Source of the DNA: JANMAT01 sp031359995
GTDB lineage: Bacteria > Actinomycetota > Acidimicrobiia > Acidimicrobiales > Ilumatobacteraceae
NCBI GenBank assembly: GCA_031359995.1
Contig: JANMAT010000058.1
Location: 1-34,389 of the forward strand
Length of the DNA: 34,389 bases
Reading direction: 5' to 3'
Program-made: the position numbers and the translations under genes
Notes under the pieces: generated by a model
Told to the model about the DNA's origin: nothing
Seen by the model: the letters and a program-made list of their open reading frames with translations, nothing else
The model's database searches: none
Shown: positions 14,881 to 22,143 of the stretch, piece after piece
Numbering within the stretch: position 1 is the first letter of the stretch
How the letters are laid out: every line of letters begins with the position of its first letter

Positions 14881-16140
14881 CTACGTGATCTCGGTGCCGT
14901 CGGGTCGGTAGGTGTGCCAGCGCCCGTGGGGGTCGCGCCAGGTGCGGAACCCGCGTCGGGACTTGAGCCGGTTGTGGACGCCGCAGCGGGGGCTGCCGTT
15001 GTGCTGGTCGCTGGGGCCGCCGTCGTCCCATTCGTCGATGTGGTCGCTCTCGCAGCGGCTGCTGGGGATGTCGCACCCGCGATGGTCGCAGTGCTGCCGT
15101 TGCAACTTCACCGCTTCGGCGGCGGGCCCGGTGAAGAGTCGTCGTCGCCGCCCGAGGTCGATGACGACACTGGCCGAGTCGAACACGACGCGGCGCACGT
15201 GCCCGTGGAACGCGGCGAGCAGGATGTCGTCGGGGGCGAGCTGGTCGCCGCGGTCGCTCTCGCACCGTCGTTGCAGGACGGATAGCTCGGGCAGATCGGT
15301 CGGGGTGGGGATGAGCCCCCGTCGGGCCAGGTGCTGTTCGAAGGTGACCTGATCGACGACCACGTTCGCGGTGAACACCGGCCGGTCCGCGTCCACCGGT
15401 GTGGACGCCGCGGCGAGGAAGATCGCGTAGACGGCATCGAAGCGACGCTGCGCATCGGTGCGCGGCAACTGGGCGGCGCCGGTCTCGGCCATGGTGGCCC
15501 GGTCGGTGAGCACTTCGGCGGTGAGGTACGCGTCGAAGATCTCGCGCATCATCACGCCCTCGACCTTGCCGCCCTCCGCACTCAACCGCACGACCGCGTC
15601 GTCGATGCTGATGCGAGCGCGGCGCCGCCGGATCGACGCCTCACTGGTGCGGTGGGCGCCGTCGGCATCGGCCAGGTTCTCCCACCTGCGCACGACGGTC
15701 TTGAACTCGTCGAACGACAGCACGGGGGCGTGTTCCAACAAGGTCGGCAGGAACGGGTCGATCTCGTGGCCGACCCGCGGGTTCGCCGCCGCCCGCGCCA
15801 AATCGTCGGCCTGCGCCACCCCACACGATCCGTCCAACAACGCGTCACCCACCACTGGCGCGCGTTCCTGCAAGCGGCCGCGACGAACGACGCGTACGCA
15901 CTCGCTCGTCGACCACGACAGCGTCGCCCGCAACCAACCCGATACCGACAAGTGACCGTCGGCGCGGTGCAGGTCACGCCGCTCCACCTCACGCACCAGC
16001 AACGCGCGTCGGGCTTCGATGCGACGATGCTCTGCGTCGAGCACACGCAACTCCTCCACCACCTCCGCATCGATCGACGAGCGAGCCTCGTCCAACCAAG
16101 ATCCGTACACCGGAGCGAACGCCGTCATCCCCTTCGACAT
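14881..16140 (-). CDS. DUF222/13E12-type HNH endonuclease-like protein
   Basis: 419 residues. The N-terminal DUF222 helical region runs to about residue 290 (VVEELRVLDAEHRRIEARRALLV, GHLSVSGWLRATLSWS, CGVAQADDLARA). The C-terminal HNH nuclease motif follows: CDHRGCDIPSSRCESDHI, then DEWDDGGPSDQHNG and CGVHNRLK, supplying the Cys pairs, His and Asn of the zinc-stabilised beta-beta-alpha-metal fold. This is the mycobacterial REP13E12-related family, abundant in actinobacterial genomes and often associated with mobile or repeated DNA; its biological role is not settled. It is a full-length, intact copy. No terminal repeats are visible around it. Confidence 0.92.
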   Translation of the reverse strand: MSKGMTAFAPVYGSWLDEARSSIDAEVVEELRVLDAEHRRIEARRALLVREVERRDLHRADGHLSVSGWLRATLSWSTSECVRVVRRGRLQERAPVVGDALLDGSCGVAQADDLARAAANPRVGHEIDPFLPTLLEHAPVLSFDEFKTVVRRWENLADADGAHRTSEASIRRRRARISIDDAVVRLSAEGGKVEGVMMREIFDAYLTAEVLTDRATMAETGAAQLPRTDAQRRFDAVYAIFLAAASTPVDADRPVFTANVVVDQVTFEQHLARRGLIPTPTDLPELSVLQRRCESDRGDQLAPDDILLAAFHGHVRRVVFDSASVVIDLGRRRRLFTGPAAEAVKLQRQHCDHRGCDIPSSRCESDHIDEWDDGGPSDQHNGSPRCGVHNRLKSRRGFRTWRDPHGRWHTYRPDGTEIT

Positions 16141-16185
16141 GAGCCCATCATGTAGGAGGGGTGTGACGGAGTTTCCGCCTGCCCT

Positions 16186-16976
16186 CTAGGTGTTCGAGAA
16201 CTTTTCGAGTTCGAGGAGCGCCCGCACGTCGGCGTCGAGCACACCGTTCGAGTACACGCCCCAACTCAGATCGAAGCACTGGCCGCCCGTCGGTCGCAGA
16301 ACGTGCCTCCGGCCTCTTCGACGATCAGCACCTCTGGCGCCTGGTCCCACACCTTGCCACCGTCGTCCACGACGACGTCGAGACGGCCCTCGGCCAAAGC
16401 ACCGATGATGCAGAGCTCCTCGCTCTGCCAATGGGCCCGCTCGCTCAGCGTGATGCGGGCGCGGGAGTCGGCAGGGGCGAACCCGCTCACACGAGCCTCG
16501 TGGAGCGCTGCCGTCGTCGAGTCCCGAAGGCGTGTGGAGGTCGCCATCGGAGCGCGGCCGTCGCTGCGGAACGACCCGTGACCCCGGTGGGCCCACCATC
16601 GCTGGTGCACCGTCGGTCTGGTGATCACCGCGATCTCCACTGCGCCCTCGCGCTCGAGGGCGATGTGCGTGGCCCAGCCCCGCTCGCCGGCGATGAACAG
16701 ATGGGTCATGTCGAGCGGGTCGATGATCCAGCGTCGGGCCGCTTCCGGCGCGCCGCTCGCGCCGGACTCCTCGGTGACGATCGCGTCATGCGGTCGCGCT
16801 GCAGTCAGCATGCCGAGGAGCAACTGCTCGACGAGCACGTCGACCTCGCTGACCGGCGTGCCGTCGGCCTTCATCTCGTGTGCGATCCTCGTGCGGAAGA
16901 ACGGCAGGGCGAGCTCGCCGGCGGCGGTGGCGAGGCGATGGGCGAGCTCGAGATCGGACCCGACGACTGCTCTCAA
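16186..16976 (-). pseudogene. Inositol monophosphatase-family protein (HisN-like), frameshifted near the 3' end
   Basis: The first reading frame gives about 227 residues: DLELAHRLATAAGELALPFF, the acidic VTEESGA, motif DPLDMTHLFIAGERGWATHI and WDQAPEVLIVEEAGGTFCD. It then hits a stop at 16266. In the next frame the expected family ending continues as TGGQCFDLSWGVYSNGVLDADVRALL and stops at 16186. Adding one base near 16291 restores a 263-residue protein, the usual length. The enzyme would remove phosphate from inositol phosphate, histidinol phosphate or a similar substrate in an Mg2+-dependent way. The usual Gly in DPxDGT is Met here. The start is TTG at 16976, overlapping the MaoC-like stop as TTGA. 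Either a real recent inactivation or a single-base sequence error. Confidence 0.8.
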
Positions 16977-17461
16977 CCCGGCGTGGCGCCGCGGATCATG
17001 CGGCTGGGGCAGTAGCGCAGCACGATCTCGTCCCGCTGGTTCACGACGTCGTTGCGCGTGGTCACGATGCCGCGGCCGCCTTTCGACGTGGGGCGGCAGG
17101 CGGTGACGGTCACGTGCACCTCGATGGTGTCGCCCACGAACGTGGGGCCGAGCACGTCGACCGCGCCGCCGAGGTAGGCCATGCCCGTGCCGGCGATCAC
17201 GCCGGAGCCCAGCACCAGTCCCTCGGCGAACGAGAACACCATGGCGCCGGGTGCGATGCGGCCGGCGTAGCCGGCCTCCGACACCGCTGCGGTCGCGTCC
17301 AGGAAGAGGCTCTCGCTGAAGCCGCACACGCTCACGAAGTTCACCAGGTCGGCTTCGGTGAGGGTGCGGCGGATGGTGCGGAAGGCGAACCCGACGGGCT
17401 GCTCCTCCCACGTACGGCCGACTTGCAGCCGGGCCGGTCGCTCGCCTGTGAACTGCTCCAT
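16973..17461 (-). CDS. MaoC-like hotdog dehydratase-family protein
   Basis: 162 residues with a hotdog fold: RTIRRTLTEADLVNFVSVCGFSESLFLD in the position of the hydratase motif, then GRIAPGAMVFSFAEGLVLGS, YLGGAVDVLGPTFVGDTIEVHVTVT and IVTTRNDVVNQRDEIVL. This is the MaoC/FAS1-dehydratase group acting on enoyl- or 3-hydroxyacyl-CoA. The classical Asp/His hydratase pair (D-x4-H) is not clear in CGFSESLFLD, so activity is uncertain. The ATG at 17461 has AGGAG seven bases upstream. It lies between the acyl-CoA synthetase gene (25-base gap) and the IMPase-family gene (4-base overlap), forming one operon. Confidence 0.85.
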   Translation of the reverse strand: MEQFTGERPARLQVGRTWEEQPVGFAFRTIRRTLTEADLVNFVSVCGFSESLFLDATAAVSEAGYAGRIAPGAMVFSFAEGLVLGSGVIAGTGMAYLGGAVDVLGPTFVGDTIEVHVTVTACRPTSKGGRGIVTTRNDVVNQRDEIVLRYCPSRMIRGATPG

Positions 17462-17486
17462 CGCGATGCTCCTGGTGCTCGTCGGT

Positions 17487-19127
17487 TCAGTGCGCGGCGA
17501 GCGATGCGAGCTCGGCCAGCAGCTGGTCGCGCAGACGGTACTTCTGGATCTTCGTGGCCGACATGGGCCATTCGGCGACGAACCGGACGTGCCGTGGCAC
17601 CTTGAAGCTGGCGATGCGTCCGCGGCAGAACTCGATAAGCTCGTCGGCGGTGGCGCTGGCGCCCGGCTTCAGCTGCACGAAGGCGGCGGGCACCTCGACG
17701 TACTTGGCGTCCGGTGCGGCCACGACCTGGGCCAGCATCACCGCGGGGTGCTGCGACAGGAACCCCTCGATCTCGGCCGCGGCCACGTTCTCGCCCCCGA
17801 CCTTGAGCATGTCCTTCGAGCGCCCGAGGTAGCTGATGCGGCCGTCGGGGTCGAGGCACCCGATGTCACCGGTGCGGAACCATCCGTCGTCGGTGAACGT
17901 CTCGTCGTTCTTCACCGCGTCCTTGTAGTAGCCCTCGAACAGGCAGTAGCCGCGCAGCAGGATCTCGCCCCGCTCGCCCGTGGCGACCACGGCGTCGGTG
18001 TCGAGGTCGCGCACCTGCACCTCGATGCCGCGGAACGGGCGCCCGCTCGTGGTGGTGCGCTGCTCGAGCGTGTCGCCCGGTTCGCCGAAGGCGACCACGC
18101 CACCGGCCTCGGTGAGGCCGTAGGCGGAGATGAGGCGGGCGAACGGCATGCGCTCCTGCATCGAGCGCAGCATGTCGGCGGGCGCCACGTTGTTGACGAG
18201 CCGGAACGACAGCGGCGTGGCGGCGAAGTCGGGATGGTTCAGGAACGCTTCGGTGATGGTGGGGAACGAGGCGAAGTTGACCGTGGTGCCTTCGCGCGCC
18301 ATGTAGGCGAGGGCCTCGCCGGGCTCGAACCGCTCCATCGACAGCAGCGCGGCGCCGGCGTCGAGGCAGGCCACGAACGGGAGCACGAAGCTCATGTGGA
18401 ACATGGGGAGCGGATCCCACATGCGGTCGCGGGCGGTCAGCTCGAAGCGGGTGCGGCCCGCCTCCATGGCCGGACGAACCAGCGCCTCGTGGCTCAATGG
18501 GCAGCCCTTGGGCATGGCGGTCGTGCCCGACGTGTACATCATGAGCGCAACGTCGCGCAGGGCGATCCGCTCGCGGCGGCGTTCGATCTCCTCGACCGTG
18601 GTGTGGGCGGCGAGGGCCACGAACTCGGACCACCCTACGGTGCTCGCGGGCTGCTTGTCGCCGATGACCACGACCGCCTCGAGATCGGGCGCCCCTGCGA
18701 GCGACAGCGCGAACCGGTCGGTCTGGGCGTCGAGGTCGGGGAAGGCGTCGTGCAGCAGGCTCACGTAGTCGACGAACTCGTCGATGCGGTCGGTCGTGAA
18801 CAGCACCTTGAGATCGGCGTTCTCGATCACGTAGGCGAGCTCGCTCGCCTTGTACCGCGAGTTGATGGGCACCGCCCACGCGCCCAGGTACATCGTGCCG
18901 AGCATCACGTCGACGTACTCGGCCATGTTGGGCAGCACCATGCCCACGTGGTCGCCCTTCCGCACCCCCATGGTGGCCAGCGAGCGGGCCGCGGCGATGG
19001 CACGGTCGTGCAGCGCACCGAAGCTGAGTCGCTCGTGCGGGAACACGAGAGCGTCCGCGTCACGGTCGCGCTCGGCCGCCCGCACCACGAGGTCGGGCAA
19101 CGTGTACAGATCGATCCAGGCCCCCAT
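17487..19127 (-). CDS. AMP-dependent acyl-CoA synthetase/ligase
   Basis: 546 residues, normal for ANL-superfamily enzymes that activate a carboxylic acid to acyl-AMP and then acyl-CoA. The motifs run in order: P-loop MMYTSGTTAMPKGCPLSH, the acyl pocket region WDPLPMFHMSFVLP, ISAYGLTEAGG, GWFRTGDIGCLDPDGRI, hinge GRSKDMLKVGGENVA, and the C-terminal lysine loop MSATKIQKYRLRDQL. Close relatives activate medium- or long-chain fatty acids or steroid side chains, but the substrate is not readable from sequence. The ATG at 19127 lacks a strong ribosome-binding site. With the MaoC-like protein it suggests a fatty-acid or steroid degradation unit. Confidence 0.93.
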   Translation of the reverse strand: MGAWIDLYTLPDLVVRAAERDRDADALVFPHERLSFGALHDRAIAAARSLATMGVRKGDHVGMVLPNMAEYVDVMLGTMYLGAWAVPINSRYKASELAYVIENADLKVLFTTDRIDEFVDYVSLLHDAFPDLDAQTDRFALSLAGAPDLEAVVVIGDKQPASTVGWSEFVALAAHTTVEEIERRRERIALRDVALMMYTSGTTAMPKGCPLSHEALVRPAMEAGRTRFELTARDRMWDPLPMFHMSFVLPFVACLDAGAALLSMERFEPGEALAYMAREGTTVNFASFPTITEAFLNHPDFAATPLSFRLVNNVAPADMLRSMQERMPFARLISAYGLTEAGGVVAFGEPGDTLEQRTTTSGRPFRGIEVQVRDLDTDAVVATGERGEILLRGYCLFEGYYKDAVKNDETFTDDGWFRTGDIGCLDPDGRISYLGRSKDMLKVGGENVAAAEIEGFLSQHPAVMLAQVVAAPDAKYVEVPAAFVQLKPGASATADELIEFCRGRIASFKVPRHVRFVAEWPMSATKIQKYRLRDQLLAELASLAAH

Positions 19128-19234
19128 GGCCCCGGAGCCTACGACGCGTATCGATCGGGTCCGGACGCGCCTCTCAAGAGCACGACGATCCGTGCCGATC
19201 CACTCGGTAGGGACGTGGCACCGAGGAGGGAGCC

Positions 19235-19390
19235 ATGGAGGACCGTATTGAACGACGCGACGAGGAACGCGCGGCGCTCCGACCACCGATGGCGGCCGAC
19301 GACTGGTTCGTCGGCGGCGACAACGGCCATGTGGACGGGGCCGCGCTCGGCGCCGCCATCGAGCTGCGGAAGCTGCGCCTGGCGGCGTGA
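19235..19390 (+). CDS. Small hypothetical protein (51 aa)
   Basis: An ATG at 19235 with a strong ribosome-binding site (AGGAGG at 19224-19229, five bases away) opens a 51-residue frame. The N-terminal third is charged (MEDRIERRDEERAAL), followed by ADDWFVGGDNGHVDGAALGAA and a short basic helix ELRKLRLAA. Third-position G/C bias supports coding. It resembles nothing I can name. It sits between the divergent synthetase operon and the methyltransferase gene 45 bases downstream and may be co-transcribed with the latter. Confidence 0.5.
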   Translation: MEDRIERRDEERAALRPPMAADDWFVGGDNGHVDGAALGAAIELRKLRLAA

Positions 19391-19435
19391 GCCGGCGCGG
19401 GTCGACGCCGAATTCGCTCGTGCCGGTGGAGCACC

Positions 19436-20185
19436 GTGCGCGAGCGTGCGCCCGTGCTCATCGATCACTTCGACGAACCCGTCGCAGCGCACTACGACGC
19501 GACGGAGGCCGCCATGTTCGAACCGGCGGCGGTCGACCCCGCCGTGACGGTGCTGGCCGGCCTGGCCGGTGACGGTCGGGCATTGGAGCTCGGCATCGGC
19601 ACCGGCCGCCTCGCCCTACCGCTCCACGCCAAGGGCGTACTGGTGCACGGGATCGACCTGTCGACCGCCATGGTGGCGCGCCTGCGGGCCAAGCCGGGCA
19701 ACGAGGGCATCGGGATCACCATCGGCGACTTCGCCACGACCGCCGTGCCGGGGACGTTCCGTGTGGCGTACCTCGTGTTCAACACGATCACGAACCTCGC
19801 GACGCAGGACGCCCAGGTCGCGTGCTTCGAGAACGCGGCCCGGCACCTGGAGCCGGGTGGCACGTTCGTGATCGAGGTGTTCGTGCCCGCGCTGCAGCGG
19901 CTGCCACCCGGCGAGACGGTGCGCGCCCACCCCGTGGGTCGGACCCGGCTCGACTTCGACGAGTACGACGTGGCCAGCCAGACGCTGCGTTCGCACCACT
20001 ACCGCCTCCGCGACGGGCAGTGGTCCGGGTGGTCGCTGCCGTTCCGCTACGTGTGGCCGGCCGAGCTCGACCTGATGGCCCGCATCGCGGGGATGCGGTT
20101 GCGTGATCGCTGGGGCGACTGGAACGGCGAGCCCTTCACCAGCGGGAGCGAGAAGCACGTGTCCGTCTGGGAGAAGGCGGGCTGA
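19436..20185 (+). CDS. Class I SAM-dependent methyltransferase
   Basis: 249 residues with a Rossmann-type methyltransferase core. Motif I (LELGIGTGRLALPL) is at about 50-63, the acidic ribose-binding residue is in VHGIDLSTAMVARL, IGDFATTAVPGTFRVAYLVFN forms motifs II/III, and LEPGGTFVIEVFVP is the typical strand after motif III. The end WGDWNGEPFTSGSEKHVSVW matches small-molecule methyltransferases of the methyltransferase-25 type. The start is probably the GTG at 19436 (GTGGAG a few bases upstream); a GTG six codons later is possible. The substrate is unknown. It converges on a small membrane protein gene 7 bases away. Confidence 0.87.
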   Translation: MRERAPVLIDHFDEPVAAHYDATEAAMFEPAAVDPAVTVLAGLAGDGRALELGIGTGRLALPLHAKGVLVHGIDLSTAMVARLRAKPGNEGIGITIGDFATTAVPGTFRVAYLVFNTITNLATQDAQVACFENAARHLEPGGTFVIEVFVPALQRLPPGETVRAHPVGRTRLDFDEYDVASQTLRSHHYRLRDGQWSGWSLPFRYVWPAELDLMARIAGMRLRDRWGDWNGEPFTSGSEKHVSVWEKAG

Positions 20186-20191
20186 CGCTCG

Positions 20192-20344
20192 TCAGGGCCG
20201 ACGGTCGGTCGGGCTGCGGTGCACGAGCGTGGTCCACGCCCGGCGGGCCACCACGAGCACGCCGGTGCCCACGATGGCGTACGCGAGCGCCTGCAACATC
20301 GTGATGCCCGGATCGTGCGTGTTGTCGTCGGTCCAGGGCGCCAT
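20192..20344 (-). CDS. Small single-helix membrane protein (50 aa)
   Basis: The minus strand encodes a 50-residue protein: an acidic start MAPWTDDNTHDPG, one membrane helix LQALAYAIVGTGVLVVA and a basic tail RRAWTTLVHRSPTDRRP. This is an Nout-Cin or Nin-Cout miniprotein by the positive-inside rule, more likely with its C-terminus inside. The ATG lies 9 bases after the stop of the upstream unrecognised gene, so the two form an operon. The role is unknown. Confidence 0.6.
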   Translation of the reverse strand: MAPWTDDNTHDPGITMLQALAYAIVGTGVLVVARRAWTTLVHRSPTDRRP

Positions 20345-20353
20345 GGCGGGAAC

Positions 20354-20710
20354 CTACCGGTCAGCGGCGGGACGCGCGTACGTGAGCGGCGCGTGACCGC
20401 TCAGAAGGGGTGACGCGGCCAGGGGCGTGCCGTCGACCGCAGTGCTCCCCACTTCCATCGCCACCGCCGGTGCCGGGTCGAGTGGGATCCGGGCGGCGAA
20501 GGTCCACGCCGTTCCGGGAGCATCGAGGGAGAGGCGGCGCCGCAGCCGCTGAATGGCTCGTCGGATGGTCGGCGCCAGCTCCTCGGCCGTGGTGGCGACG
20601 TGAGCCACGACGACGTGGACGGCCGGGAGGTCGACGACCGCGGTCTCGAGCAGTCGGCCGGCATGGGCCAGCGCGTCGAGGTGGGCCAGGCGCCGCTGCT
20701 GCGCCCGCAC
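20354..20710 (-). CDS. Hypothetical protein (118 aa)
   Basis: The frame from the GTG at 20710 to the TAG at 20354 has strong G/C third-position bias and sensible composition: an amphipathic helix QQRRLAHLDALAHAGRLLE, strand VDLPAVHVVVAHVA, helix AEELAPTIRRAIQRLRRRL, and strands AWTFAARIPLDPAP and AVAMEVGSTAVDG. The alternation suggests a small alpha-beta domain, but I do not recognise the family. It is divergent from the alpha/beta hydrolase gene (84 bases between starts) and is followed by a 50-residue membrane protein 9 bases later. The exact start is uncertain because the frame stays open upstream under the hydrolase gene. Confidence 0.55.
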   Translation of the reverse strand: MRAQQRRLAHLDALAHAGRLLETAVVDLPAVHVVVAHVATTAEELAPTIRRAIQRLRRRLSLDAPGTAWTFAARIPLDPAPAVAMEVGSTAVDGTPLAASPLLSGHAPLTYARPAADR

Positions 20711-20794
20711 CGCCGCGCTCCGTCGGACCGGCCGCGGGTACTGTCGACCCTCGTGCACCTGAACGAGTACGCCGAGGGCCAGGAGTCGTTGGAC

Positions 20795-21721
20795 ATGACG
20801 GCCACCGACGAGTTCGCCAGCCTGTGCACGAGCGCGGCCGACCTCGGCATCCCGCACCGACCCGAGGTGCGCTACGTGTCCCGCAACATCGTGATGCGGC
20901 ACCAGCGGTTCCACTTCCTGGAGTGGGGTGACCCGGCCAACCCGCCCGTGCTTCTGCTGCACGGCGGGAACCAGTCGGCCCACTCGTGGGACCTGGTCAG
21001 CCTGCACCTGGCCGACCGCTGGCACGTGTACGCCCTCGACCAGCGCGGCCACGGCGACAGCGAGTGGACGCGCGACAGCGACTACTCGTCGTCGGCCATG
21101 GGGCTGGACGCCGCCCGCTTCATCGACGCGATGGGCCTCGACCGGCTCACGGTGATCGGGCACTCGATGGGCGGTCAGAACGCCATGCGGCTCACCCTCA
21201 GCCATCCCGAGCAGGTGACGGCGCTGGTGCTGGTCGACATCGGCCCCGAGGTGTCGACCATCGGCGCCCAGGTGATCCGCCGCTTCGTCACCGAGACGCG
21301 CGAGTTCGACGACATCGACCACTTCGTCGCCCGCGTGCAGGAGTACGACCCGTACCGGCCGCGGGCCCACATCGAGCGCACGGTGAAGTACAACCTGCTG
21401 CAGCGGGCCGACGGCAAGTTCATCAGCAAGCACGACCACGGGCCGCGGCTGAAGGCCACTGGCGAGCACCGCGAGCGGGGCGACCGGTTCACCCTCGACG
21501 ACGTTCGCCACCTGCCGATGCCGGTGCTGATCATCCGGGGCGCCGACTCCAACATCCTCGACGCCGACGCCGCCCAGCGCTTCGCCGACGCCCTGCCCCA
21601 CGGCCGGCTCGGGACGGTGCCGAAGGCGGGCCACAACGTGCACGGGCAGAACACGCCCGGGTTCCTGGCCGCCCTGTTCCCGTTCCTCGAAGCGAACGCG
21701 CGGCACGGCCGAGCCGGGTGA
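20795..21721 (+). CDS. Alpha/beta hydrolase
   Basis: 308 residues from the ATG at 20795 (AGGAG nine bases upstream). The alpha/beta hydrolase fold is complete: oxyanion-hole motif LLLHGGNQSAHSWDLV, RGHGDSEW, the nucleophile elbow VIGHSMGGQNAM, acid strand LIIRGADSNILDADAA, and the catalytic histidine in KAGHNVHGQNTP. Nothing suggests a signal peptide. Substrates in this broad group are esters, epoxides, haloalkanes or C-C bonds of meta-cleavage products; no choice is justified. The stop overlaps the next ATG by one base (TGATG), coupling it to the PPOX-family gene. Confidence 0.93.
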   Translation: MTATDEFASLCTSAADLGIPHRPEVRYVSRNIVMRHQRFHFLEWGDPANPPVLLLHGGNQSAHSWDLVSLHLADRWHVYALDQRGHGDSEWTRDSDYSSSAMGLDAARFIDAMGLDRLTVIGHSMGGQNAMRLTLSHPEQVTALVLVDIGPEVSTIGAQVIRRFVTETREFDDIDHFVARVQEYDPYRPRAHIERTVKYNLLQRADGKFISKHDHGPRLKATGEHRERGDRFTLDDVRHLPMPVLIIRGADSNILDADAAQRFADALPHGRLGTVPKAGHNVHGQNTPGFLAALFPFLEANARHGRAG

Positions 21722-22134
21722 TGGTCGATCTCGCCGACCCGCGGCTGGTCGACGCGCGGGTGGCCCGCCTGGCCACCGCCGACGCCGGCGGCGTGCCCCA
21801 CGTGGTGCCGGTGACCTTCGCCGTCGTGGACGGTCGGGTCGTCACGGTGGTCGACGGCAAGCCGAAGTCGACGACGCGGCTGAAGCGCCTGGCCAACATC
21901 GCGGCGAACCCGTCGGTGACGCTGCTGGTCGACCACTACGACGACGAGGACTGGTCGGCGCTGTGGTGGGTGCGGGTCGACGGTAGGGCCCTCGTGGTGC
22001 CTGAGGGGCCGGCGTACGAGGCGGGCGTGGCCGCGCTGCAGGCGAAGTACGGGCAGTACCGCGACGGCGTGACGACCGACGGGCCCCTGATCGTGATCGC
22101 GGCGGAGCGCGTCACGGGCTGGTCGGCGCGCTGA
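21721..22134 (+). CDS. PPOX-class split-barrel flavoprotein, probably F420-dependent
   Basis: 137 residues with the split beta-barrel of the pyridoxamine-phosphate-oxidase-like family: DARVARLATADAGGVPHVVPVTFAVVDGRVV, KPKSTTRLKRLANIAANPSVTLLVDHY, and WWVRVDGRALVVPEG. The sequence ASTRLKRLxNIxxNPxVxLLVDHY with the PH(V/L)VP start is typical of the mycobacterial Rv0121-like PPOX group, whose members are linked to cofactor F420. It likely carries out a two-electron reduction of an unknown substrate. It starts at an ATG overlapping the hydrolase stop by one base, so the two enzymes probably act together. Confidence 0.88.
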   Translation: MVDLADPRLVDARVARLATADAGGVPHVVPVTFAVVDGRVVTVVDGKPKSTTRLKRLANIAANPSVTLLVDHYDDEDWSALWWVRVDGRALVVPEGPAYEAGVAALQAKYGQYRDGVTTDGPLIVIAAERVTGWSAR

Positions 22135-22143
22135 CCGCCGGGC

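Noticed and set aside
14881..16140. HNH/DUF222 gene as an active mobile element or homing endonuclease insertion
   Set aside because: No terminal repeats, target duplication or split host gene are seen; the family is widespread as ordinary chromosomal genes in actinobacteria.
17358..19547. 729-codon plus-strand frame opposite the acyl-CoA synthetase
   Set aside because: The synthetase has all family motifs on the other strand; the antisense product is low complexity.
20354..21706. 450-codon open frame antisense to the alpha/beta hydrolase
   Set aside because: Only its last part (before 20710) has coding bias and no competing gene; the rest is the mirror of the hydrolase codons and has low-complexity His/Val/Arg-rich composition.
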